From positions 1 to 27,651 of the forward strand of contig JAANBB010000486.1 in the NCBI GenBank assembly GCA_014621425.1: a stretch of DNA of 27,651 nt. Direction: 5' to 3'. Shown here piece by piece: positions 18,984 through 27,651 of this stretch. A model generated the notes under the pieces. That model saw only the letters and a program-made list of their open reading frames with translations. It did not search any database and had not been told where the DNA came from. The first letter of the stretch is position 1; every line of letters starts with the position of its first letter. The position numbers and the translations under genes are program-made. This DNA is from Cylindrodendrum hubeiense (taxonomy: Eukaryota; Ascomycota; Sordariomycetes; Hypocreales; Nectriaceae).

Positions 18984-20439
18984 TTAATATATATCCCATA
19001 AGCTGACCTTGCCATCCTTGGCTCCTGCCGCGACCCAGTGTGTTGTCTTGGCTTGGGCAATGCGCCGATCCTTGACGCTTGTGGTGCTTTTGATCAACGC
19101 TCCTGCACCACGTGGTGTGAGGGCTGTTGTTGATGTTTCCGAGTATATGGGTTTCTGTTGGGGTTCCAAATGGGAGGCATCCGAGATTGTAGATGACGCG
19201 GGGTTGGCGAGATCGCTTGAAGCAGTAAGATCCGAGAAGGCGACAGCGTAACATCCTACCTGGTGCCACTTGAGGACCGCCAGCTCCTTCATTGTTTTGG
19301 CGGAGTACACTCTCACTTTGGAGTCCCAACCAGCGGTGGCGAATATCCTGCCGTCAGATCGCATCTTGAGACTCTGTTGACCCGAGTGCTTCGTGTTGAC
19401 GACCTTGAGAGGGTCACTCCACTCCTTTAACACCCGAGGCGCAGCGTGGCCACCCTGGGAGGAAGCTTGCCTCAACCCCGCGGATAAAAGTGATGGCGGT
19501 TGGTCTGGCTCCTCATCGATTATCTCGACTACTCTTGCATTGCTTTGCGGGATATGGATGGTTTCTTGGCGGCTGGTGGGGATGGGATGTTTGGCGATGA
19601 GGGAATCTGCGGATGATGAAAGAAAGAAACTGTGCTCTGGATCGACGTCTAATGACAGAATCGGCTGTGAGTGAGCTTGAGAGCGATACGTGGTGATCCA
19701 CTCTCCATCTGGATCGAGACGGTGAACTGATGCATATCCGTTTTCGAAAGCGGCGATCAGGGTCACGGCGTCTTGGAGATGGAAGAGGGAGAGACACATG
19801 GCCATGCCATTTTTATCCCCCGGCCTGATGGTGTGAATCCGAGTTTGAGTGGGCAAAGAGTAAATGTCGATCTATTTGTAAACATTAGTGGCAGGGTCGT
19901 GGCTACCCTAAGGGGCTCACCTACAGCTTCAGACGCAATGGTATTCGGCACTGCGATGAGGATTTCGGACGAGTCATCCATGTGGCCTGGACTACTCGAA
20001 CTGACTGCAAAGGAGCAGAAGTTCATCGTGTTGACCTCGAGAAGGTGAAGAACCCAGGGCTGGGGACGTGGTTCCGGCACGTCCTCAACGGGGAGGGTCT
20101 TGCTGAGGTTGTCTTCGTCATCGGGGCCGAGTTTCCAGACAATGAGTTTGTGGTCGCGGCCATGACTGCAGATAGTTAGCATCCAGACTGACACCTGAAA
20201 CACCAAATTCTCTCGTACGATATAATTTTGTCATTGCCCCAGCCCTGGACCCCGAGAATCGCACTCTCATGTGCGCGCCAGACTGCCCTGGGCCTCATGA
20301 TGGTGAGGTCCCAGATGACGACGTAGCCCTCGGCATCGCCGGTGACTAGGCGGGTGTTGCCTCTGATGAATGTTGCTGAATGGACTTGAGCCTTGTGGCC
20401 GCGGAGAATGGCCTTTGGCGAGGGCGCAGAGTCGGCCAT
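18984..20439 (-). CDS. ASA1: ASTRA-associated protein 1 (WD40 repeat)
   Basis: Exons read downward: 20439-20219, 20165-19925 and 19871-18984, giving 449 residues. Introns are 53 nt each: GTACGA...GCTAAC...TGCAG and GTAGGT...AATAG. Asa1 is a subunit of the nuclear ASTRA (Tra1-Tti-Tel2) complex, which supports assembly and stability of PIKK kinases; it is related to animal GNB1L. WD40 evidence: the N-terminal repeat has [14 protein letters not shown] and [12 protein letters not shown], a second ends in [12 protein letters not shown], and a C-terminal one has [14 protein letters not shown], then a final [15 protein letters not shown]. The conserved [15 protein letters not shown] precedes a low-complexity Ser/Thr-rich insert (about residues 372-415). 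Start choice follows the [16 protein letters not shown]-terminus. It is divergent from the secreted-protein gene. Confidence 0.9.
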
Positions 20440-21582
20440 TTTTAGATTTGTTGCTGGTGTTTTTGGTCACTGGGATTTAGGAACGGGCGCCTGGAGAGGG
20501 AGGATTGCTGAATTCTATGGTGAGCGCATTTTGCCGCAACCCAGGAAAGTTTGGGATATTGAATCGACCCAAGTCTCAAAGGGTTCGCCGACTTAATAGG
20601 AATTATTTGCGGCACTTTGCCCGTCTGTTGTAATAAGTTGGTGGTGATGGGTTTGTTAAGGCATCCCGCCAAAGCGAAGCCGTCGCTCTCTAAGGTGCTT
20701 CCAACCTAGGCTTAGCGCCAAGGTTGCGGACCCAAACAGCGCGAGTCAGGTGACTGGTGACATGCCCGGCCTCGGGAGCATCAGCGGCGACCGTCAGTGG
20801 CACAGGAACAGGCACAGATAGTTTAAGCTTAAATGTCGTCGTCGCGAGGTGCCTGTTTCATGGCTTCAATTAGGATTTGATGTTGCATAGAAGTAATCCA
20901 TGAAGCGAACGAGTGCGTAATTTCTTCTGCTGTGAGATCCTGGCTAACCTAGAGCCCTAGACTTGGGCTCCGATATAGGCAGAAGCTGTTGTGCATGTCT
21001 CAATGCGACGCCCACTGTCATCTTGGGAGCTGCTCCTCACTGCAGCTTGACTTTTTGGGTTCTTCTAACATCACAGGACCTCTCATCCTCACCCTGCATC
21101 TTCTGTCTGAGACCATTTGACCAAGCCATTCTTCTCAGTCCCTGTCGCTTGATCGCGAGCGCATAAGCTTGACTCGCTAGTAGAGCGCTAGGAAACGCCC
21201 ACGGCGGCCCATCCAGAGTCTAGACACGCTGGACCGCCCCCGGAGATGTTGGAGGCTGGATTCCCTCGCGGGCCAGGACGATTACCGAGGGCGTGACCAA
21301 CGGGCATTCCCCTCGACCCTCCCTGTCGATCCGGACAGACAGCTTTAGCGGTTGGCGGCTGAAGACTTGGGCCCATGTGGCAACGCATCGCGCCGGCGGG
21401 CTGAGGGCCGCACGAGGCGGCGTGAAGCCTCTAACCGTTCGCCGGTTCGCAGCTCATTTAACGATGCGAGACAAGCGTCCTATGTAAAGACGGCCGTTCC
21501 GCGGACTCGGGTCCCGGCGCGACTGTCCCTCTTCAACCCCGCTGAGAGATACCCGTAGACGACTGTGTGCAGCTTCGCCATC
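20440..21582. promoter_or_regulatory. Divergent intergenic region between ASA1 and the secreted-protein gene
   Basis: This 1.14 kb region carries both promoters. It includes a perfect 12-bp palindrome TTTAAGCTTAAA (20822-20833), and a GC-rich stretch from about 21180 to the secreted-protein start that may be a long 5' leader. No gene is supported. Confidence 0.55.
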
Positions 21583-22884
21583 ATGGTGTCACTCCGGTCG
21601 CTGCTTCTCGCGGTGCTGGCTCTTCAGCCGCTCGCCTTGGCCAACCCCCTTGTCGAGCGCAAAATCACCTGCGCCAATCCCAAGGTCAAGTCGTTGATCA
21701 AGACAGCCAAGTCCGTGGCCGGCAAGCAGATTAACACCTTCTGCTCGTCATATCTGCACTACAAAAGCAAGACCAAGACTATCGTCGAGACCTTCACTTA
21801 CACTTCGGTCGTGGATGAGTTCACCACCGAGGGCACCGTCACCTATATTACCTTTGCCACAACGACCGTCTCGGGAACCGTGACTGTCACTCGCACCATT
21901 GGCCTCTACGAAGGCCTCGGGAAGCGCGACGTCGCCGCCGGTCCCACGGCCGCAGTCGACGCAACCGCCACTTCGGCTCAGATTACCCAGGCGGCTGAGT
22001 ATGACGACGCGGAAGACTCGACCGGAGATATCCAGGAGCGTGCCCTGCCGAAAAAGCTCAAGCCCGACTCTCGTGGCTGTGTACTCGGGTTCTCGGCGAG
22101 CATTGTCAGCGAGGCCTGCAGTTGCCTCGTGAAGAAGCCGACCCTCGCAACCACAACTAGCTATTTTCGGATCGACGAGACCGCGACAGCCACGTACACG
22201 GAGCCCTCGGCCACCGCGTGGACGACGGTATGTCCTATCCCATCCAACCCAAATCCCCAGTGACATGGATCTTTGCTAATAAAATTCACCTTGGTCTCGT
22301 AGAGCGTATACACGGCCCATGACGACTTGGTTCTAAGCAAGGTTTCTACCGTAACCATTGCCAAGCCAACGAACTGTGGCACCGAAGCACAGCCAAGCTT
22401 CTTCGTGCAGATCCGGGACGTCGACCGGAGCAGCACAGATCAATGGGACAACAACTACCTGTCCCTGATAAACAGCGCGAATTACAGGGGCTGGGAGGGC
22501 GATGCCGTCCTCATGGCCGAAGCCCCCAAGGGCCGAGCGGTTCTTGTCACGATCGAGCCCGGCACGGGCTACCTGCGCGAGGTGCGAAAAGGACGGTACC
22601 TTAACGTCGACTATTTCAACAGTTTCCAGTTGCCGTTCTGGAATTCTAAGGCGTGGATCGACGCACGCGCATTCCAATATGTCGTGTGCAAGATCGTCCC
22701 GGCCGGCAATGAGAAGGAGCTCCAGTGCAACGTCCCGCAATCCGCATGGGATATCCACATTTGGCAGACTTGCCCTCTCTACTACGAGTGGTTTGGGACG
22801 TCTGTGGTTTTCGGAGACGAGTTTAGCAAGACGACCCCTGATTGTTTCGAGAAGAAGCTGTATCTCGTCAACGCGTGTGCCTAA
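21583..22884 (+). CDS. Secreted cysteine-rich protein, unknown function
   Basis: Exons are 21583-22227 and 22303-22884, with a 75-nt GTATGT...CTAAT...CGTAG intron, giving 408 residues. A clear signal peptide (MVSLRSLLLAVLALQPLALA) is followed by NPLVERK. Residues 60-107 are Thr/Val-rich, of the sort that is O-glycosylated in fungal extracellular proteins. A Kex2-type Lys-Arg lies at 114-115, and an acidic patch sits near 139-146. The protein has 11 cysteines, including an ACSCL block (178-182) that I recognise as recurrent in fungal secreted proteins. The second half is more globular (FFVQIRDVDRSS, then a YLSLINSANYRGWEGD stretch) and ends NACA. No GPI signal or enzyme motif is seen. It may be a cell-surface or effector-like protein. 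The function is not recognised. Confidence 0.82.
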
Positions 22885-24044
22885 GAGGACATGATACACC
22901 GGGTATTACGAGGGCGCCTGGTCAGTCCTACTCAGACAGAGACTGCCGTAGTGGAATTTGTGACGAATTCGTCTTCCAGGGAGCCTCTAGTGGCTGCCGC
23001 ATTGAACATGAAGCGGATACAGGATATTAATCCAACTTGGACATGTTGAAGACACTTAGAAATGAATATGACTCTAATGATAAACGAAGAGAACCGGATG
23101 TTGGCTACTGTCGGATGAATGTAATTTGGCGTAGTAGCAAAGTTTCATGGCGAGATGTGCCCGGAGGTGGAAATGCCTCGCAAATTGATACATCAGGCGA
23201 ATTATGGAAGTACCATCGGAAGACTTCATAGTCAGCCCATCTGTCACCCTCGAGGTAACCTGATGATGCTCCCAGAGTAGCACCAATTAGACCAAGATTG
23301 TAAGATGCACTCTTCTTGTTTTCCTGAGATGGCGTGTTTTATGACAGGTGCGATGTGACCAAGGCTGTGGAACCCAATACATCACGACCGTCAGAGCCGT
23401 GGCTTGTTGAAACCGAAATCATGAGGCTGAGGACGACACCGCCTGGACCGCTTGCACATGGATCTACAGTGCTCTAGATATCGTGTGCCGCCGGAAAACG
23501 ACTTATCATGTACGCATGTCAGAAAAGGTGCTTTAGTGCAGGCCCAACGCACATGCATTCTGCCAACTGACAGGACATGCCGGAGCTCTGCTGAGTCTGT
23601 CACCTGCAACAGCCAGGTGAGACGGGAAGTGAACATCGTGATGGACAACCAAGAACGCCAATGGCATGTATATTGATGGAATGCCAACGAAATGCCGCTG
23701 GGAAATTGGTCCGGCTTCGGGTTGAAGATGCCCCTCAGCCGATACCAGCCCGCCACCGATGTCGTGCAGCAACCAGGCTGCATAATGCACCCGGACACAG
23801 GAAGCCGAGCTGGAAATATCAACGACGTCGGTCTCTGCGATCCCGGCGCGAGCGGTTCAGATTAATTGGCCATGTGCCGTGGTTCTCGTGTCGCCCATCT
23901 CCGGTTCACTCCCGCAACGCCCGGACTTTGGGGCAGAGACAGTTCCCAGCGCCACGGGTGTCCGTGTGTGCATGTGCGAATCCCCTCTCTCGAATCACAG
24001 CCGGGGCCCCGTCACCCGGTGTACCGTCCTGAGAGACAATATTG

Positions 24045-24074
24045 ACGCACGCACGCGCACGCACGCACACGCAC
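24045..24074. repeat. ACGC/AC-type microsatellite
   Basis: This is a 30-bp alternating purine-pyrimidine run about 515 bp upstream of the regulator start codon. It is slippage-prone and potentially Z-forming. Confidence 0.8.
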
Positions 24075-24313
24075 TCCAGGGCTCGGCTGCGGACGAGACA
24101 GGCGGGCGCGGCACACACACTCTGGATCGCGAATGGGCGGCGTCGACGACCGACGAAGCTCGGTTATTGGAGGCGTTGACGGGTGTCTTTGACGCCCCGG
24201 TTCATTCTCTTGTTGGTTGCCGGCCCTATCGCTTGTGCTGCCGTGTCCGACGGTGGGGCTTTGTCGCTGCGAGGTCATGTTGCTTGTCCAGATGCCGCCG
24301 CATTTCACGATGG

Positions 24314-24352
24314 GTGGGCTCGATGAGTGGGCTCGATGAGTGGGTTCGATGG
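24314..24352. repeat. 13-bp tandem repeat, three copies
   Basis: GTGGGCTCGATGA occurs at 24314-24326 and 24327-24339. A third copy at 24340-24352 differs at two positions. It lies about 240 bp upstream of the regulator ATG, so a promoter or leader role is possible. Confidence 0.8.
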
Positions 24353-24588
24353 TCTCAGATATCGCGGCTAAGATCGTGCTCGTCGCATGGCATCCACGAG
24401 CACGGCGGGCTGAATCATTTGTCCGGGTATAATCACCCCCCTCGCCGGCCAACTCGCCGTCTTTTCATACCTGTCCCTTACACTCGTATCCACCTGGCCT
24501 CCTCGACAAGAGGGCCAGGCTGACAACGGTGGCCAAGTACCAAGTCCCCGCGAGCATCATCGTGCCCGGTGTCAGCCTCGGTGCGGTG

Positions 24589-27112
24589 ATGCATCTGGAC
24601 GAGCTTCGGGCTCAGCAGACACCGACATTCTTTCCAAACTGGAACGACCACCCGCCGCCACAGTATTTCCTTGAAGACTTGCCAGTTCAAAATGGCTTTG
24701 CAGATGACTCGTCATCCAAACGACACAATGTGCAAACCATGCACACCCCGTGGGAGCAACAACGAAGGATTTCCACGGCTGACTTGCTACCTCTGACAAC
24801 TGCTTCGGCTCTCGCCCAAAAGCCAGCCGCCGTATCAAAATCACCACCGCCCAAAGCCAAACGCGTGCGGACGGGCTGCCTGACGTGCCGTGACAGGCAT
24901 CTCAAGTGCGACGAGGCGGTACCGGACTGTCTCAATTGTCGAAAGCGTGGCCGCGACTGCGTAAGAGGGGTGCGTCTCAACTTCCTTGATGTCAATGTCC
25001 ACAGCTTGGACTGTGTGCCAGATTCCGAAGACTGGGCAGGTATGTAGTTTGACTGTTGAATCCGCCGCAGTTGTGTTGACCTCGAGCTTGCCAGTCCAAT
25101 TCCACGACGAGTCTCGCGACATTGCGTCGGAGTACCGAGGTGGATTGAGAAGCTATGCCCCGTATGATTCGGAGCCGGAAATTCCTGGCTGTTTTGACAA
25201 CGATCGAAATGGCCACAAAGAGCGACGTTATTCGAAACCGGGAGGGCAGTCCATTCTCCATAACCAGAGCGATGCAAAGGCCTCTCGCACCCAATCTGAA
25301 TATGGTCTCCAATCCTCGCCTACAGTAGATTATTGGGGAAACGAACAGAACACTGCCACCCTCGGTGACCGTGGCTCGCACTCAAGAACGACGAGCGGTG
25401 CGTCCAAAATTGTCACTCCGTTGTCTTCAAGTCAGTCCAACACCCCATATGGGGCACCGCCGTTGCAACAACTCGTGACTGGAAGGACGAAGCCATCGCC
25501 TCGCCGAAGGAGCGACGTATCGGCCGCGACATCGATGCTTCCACAGGCGACCATCGCAACAAGAAACGAGGCCAAGTTCGCCGTCAATGTCTCACAGGAA
25601 CCTCCACTTCAGCCGTTACCAAATGCAGCTCAGCCTCCACCTGAGCGCGAGTTTCTCAACGCCCCAGAAGAGATAGCATACATGCAAGTCTTTGTCGAGG
25701 ACGTGTGGGTGTGGATGGATTCATTCGACCAGGAAAAGCATTTCAGCCGCCTCATTCCTTTCTACGCCCTCAAATCGACAATGTTGCTCAACGCATTTCT
25801 CGCTTGCGGCGTAAAACACCTAGCCCTGAGCTCCCCCAACAAGAACGATAAGGCGCTCTTCTATTATAACACGGCAACATCCCAGCTTCTCCGTAGCCTC
25901 CAAAACCCAGACCGAAACATGGCCGAGTGTGCCATAACTGCTGTGATTCTCAACGTGTATGAAGTCATGTCGGAGAAGCCAGCTCATCGCATGCGGCATA
26001 TCGGAGGCGCCCGTGCCTTGATCCTCGAATGCAGATGGGATGCCAGCAGTACAGGCATTGGAGCTGCGTGCTTTTGGCAGAATGTTACGATGGAGGTGCT
26101 GATATGTCTGTCAGAGAAGTGGCAGACGACATGGGATCCCGATGACTGGGGTCTAGACCTTGGCTTCTTCAGAGAGGGAGAGGACTATATGGCCATCGAA
26201 CCAGACGAGGTCTTTGTCCACAGGATCCTGTTTGTCATTGCCAGGATCGCCAACTTTCGAGCAGCAGCCCCATGTCTCGATGAGATATCCCCTCGAGACG
26301 AACAGATATTGCTCGGGGAGCGACTGTCGCAGTGGCATGAGCTTAAGCGGCTCTGTGACCGATGGAATAGCCACTGTCCGAGGACAATGAATCCATATGG
26401 TTACATAAAACCATCTAACTCCGCAGGTGATTCGGCATTCCCTTGCATTTGGTAGCTTTATGCCCTGAGCCTATGGAGAATGCATTTTCTAACCCCCGTG
26501 AACAGGATGATTAAGAGTGCCGCAACTCTCGGCCGTCTGTTCTATCACACAGCCCAATGCATCCTGACTCAGAGTCACCCCACGGAGCAAGTGAGGCATT
26601 CCGAGGGAATGAGAGCTCTACAGATACACCATGTGCACCATGTTTGTGGTATCGTGGCATGCACCAAGGATCGTGGTGTCATTCCCATGGCGATTCGCTG
26701 CTTGATCATTGTCTCGGCTGTCCTGACCGACGTCCATGAACAAGCAGAGGTACTAGGGATCCTGGAGAGGATAAGACACCACGAGGGATGGCATCTTGGA
26801 TCCGTCGAGCAGGACTTGAAAAGAACTTGGGGCTGGGATCGCTCCAGACCCGCGGCGTCGTCACTGAAGAGCCAAACCAGCGATCAGTTGGAAACTGGCA
26901 ATCACACGATGCCACCGCCTTTTCACGCGCCTGAGATGGCGCCAATAGCCAACCCAGCCACACTGTTGACGGGGACGATGAGAGTGCTGACGCCGCCAGG
27001 GGTTGCCAAGGCACCTTTGAACCCGTTGAGCTTCGCGGACTTTAGTCTGCCAAACCACCCGTATCGGAACTGGTATGAACCAGCGAGCACGACGAGCCCG
27101 GGGAGTGATTGA
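24589..27112 (+). CDS. Zn2Cys6 fungal transcription factor
   Basis: Exons are 24589-25039, 25095-26451 and 26506-27112, giving 804 residues. Intron 1 is GTATGT...CCAG (55 nt); intron 2 is GTAGCT...TCTAAC...ACAG (54 nt) and splits a Trp codon. The start is the first ATG of the open frame. The binuclear zinc cluster is Cys97, 100, 107, 114, 117 and 124 (C-x2-C-x6-C-x6-C-x2-C-x6-C), preceded by basic PKAKRVRTG. After a Ser/Gln/Pro-rich linker, residues from about 340 on form the fungal-specific TF domain: [19 protein letters not shown], then [30 protein letters not shown] and HIGGARALI (Fungal_trans_2-like). It should be a nuclear DNA-binding regulator. Targets are not deducible. The neighbouring genes do not form an obvious cluster. 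Confidence 0.92.
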
Positions 27113-27341
27113 ATACGGGATGAAAATGATCCTTAGGAATAGACATGGGTTTAGTGTGTTTGTAATTTTGGTGGCCAATATGGGCAGATCACTTCTGAGA
27201 GATGAAGGACACCCGCTATACGAGACGGGTCATGGGCTTTGGGGAGTTTGAACCGTTTATGCATGGGAAGGTTTCAGCCGAGACAGGCTTTGATCGTCTT
27301 CTACAGGAATTTGGTGTATTTGGGCGGAAAGCCTCAACATA

Positions 27342-27651
27342 TCATGAAGAGCTGCCACCGCCCTGCCCCTGCTGAAAGTTCATGCTATATCCGCCCGACT
27401 GCTCATCCTTGACCATCTGAAAGTTCTCCGTGCTGAGTCCAAACGGCTTCAAGATGCCGTTGCCCAGATCCTTGAGCTTCCCCCACATCTCGCCCATCTC
27501 GCTCTCCTGGGCGGCCTTTGTGCGCGGCGGCAGCTCGCGCAGCTGGGCGCGGACGATGCGCATGTCGGCGGCGGCGAGGCTCGGCGTCGCCGCCAGCGCG
27601 CGGTAGTCTTCCTCGGCGCCCGCCAGGTTTTGCCACCCGCCGGCCTCGGAG
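27342..27651 (-). CDS. TTC1-like TPR protein, C-terminal fragment
   Basis: The frame is open from the right window edge to TAG/TGA-type termination at 27342; its 5' part lies outside. It starts within the end of a TPR unit (GGWQNLAGAEEDYRAL) and continues with LRELPPRTKAAQESEMGEMW. The tail contains KLKDLGNGILKPFGLSTENF, QMVKDEQSGGYSMNF, then a Gln/Gly/Ser-rich end. This tail is characteristic of tetratricopeptide repeat protein 1 homologues, which act as co-chaperone-type adaptors (family knowledge). About 102 residues are visible. An internal ATG at 27563 is not the start. Confidence 0.85.
   Translation of the reverse strand, partial: SEAGGWQNLAGAEEDYRALAATPSLAAADMRIVRAQLRELPPRTKAAQESEMGEMWGKLKDLGNGILKPFGLSTENFQMVKDEQSGGYSMNFQQGQGGGSSS

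Larger units (their letters stand above)
22885..24588. promoter_or_regulatory. Intergenic region upstream of the Zn2Cys6 factor, 1.7 kb
   Basis: This holds the 3' flank of the secreted-protein gene and the promoter or leader of the regulator. Frames such as 23391-23822 (minus) and 23879-24523 (plus) lack recognisable features. Two repeats are present near the regulator and are listed separately. Confidence 0.55.

Noticed and set aside
22333..22899. 188-codon minus-strand frame opposite the secreted protein
   Set aside because: It lies antisense to exon 2, has no recognisable motif, and the plus strand is supported by a signal peptide and a clean intron.
23391..23822. 143-codon minus-strand frame in the spacer before the regulator
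   Set aside because: It has no domain, signal peptide or splice continuity and an erratic Trp/Cys-rich composition; it is probably chance.
24310..24352. Short direct repeats considered as a CRISPR array
   Set aside because: Units are 13 bp with no spacers and lie in eukaryotic DNA; this is a simple tandem repeat.
25041..25070. Alternative AG at 25070 as acceptor of the regulator's first intron
   Set aside because: It keeps frame but gives an intron of only about 31 nt; the AG at 25094 gives 55 nt and leads directly into the VQFHDESRD block, which I recognise as the usual sequence at this position.

Overview
The window looks like nuclear DNA of a filamentous ascomycete, most likely a sordariomycete. 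Protein-coding genes are interrupted by short introns (about 50-100 nt) with GT...CTAAC/CTGAC...AG signals. The gene types are typical fungal ones: a Zn2Cys6 regulator, a 14-TM drug:H+ antiporter, a yeast-type ASTRA subunit and a cysteine-rich secreted protein. I see no prokaryotic, viral, CRISPR, rRNA or tRNA signals. Exon boundaries below were derived by eye from frame continuity, splice sites and family conservation.

Left part (1-6066). The N-terminal part of a GYF-domain (Smy2/GIGYF-like) gene lies on the minus strand; it runs into ambiguous bases at 195-206 and stops before any GYF domain. A 1.7 kb gene-poor stretch with small repeats follows. Next comes a poorly preserved or mis-sequenced minus-strand membrane-protein locus (about 3758-4548). 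Then comes POP4 (RNase P/MRP subunit, minus), whose frame is broken by one base in an A8 run.

Middle (6067-17370). A PlsB-type glycerol-phosphate/DHAP acyltransferase (plus) ends in a peroxisomal-type ARL tripeptide. It is convergent with pantoate-beta-alanine ligase (PAN6/panC, minus). A DHA2-type MFS transporter (minus) and an aldehyde dehydrogenase (plus) are divergent across a 2.86 kb intergenic region carrying a perfect CCG-N6-CGG palindrome.

Right part (17717-27651). In order: a conserved-looking protein of unknown function (plus), ASA1 (WD40, minus), a secreted cysteine-rich protein (plus), a Zn2Cys6 transcription factor (plus), and the C-terminus of a TTC1-like TPR protein (minus) cut by the window edge.

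This is mostly ordinary housekeeping fungal DNA and I find no clear new multi-gene system. The items most worth a second look are the POP4 frameshift, the PlsB-like acyltransferase with PTS1, the two possible starts of the aldehyde dehydrogenase, the eIF4E-binding-like motif in the GYF protein, and the frame-scrambled membrane gene. The transporter, aldehyde dehydrogenase and distant Zn2Cys6 factor are not convincingly a biosynthetic cluster, because no backbone synthase is present.
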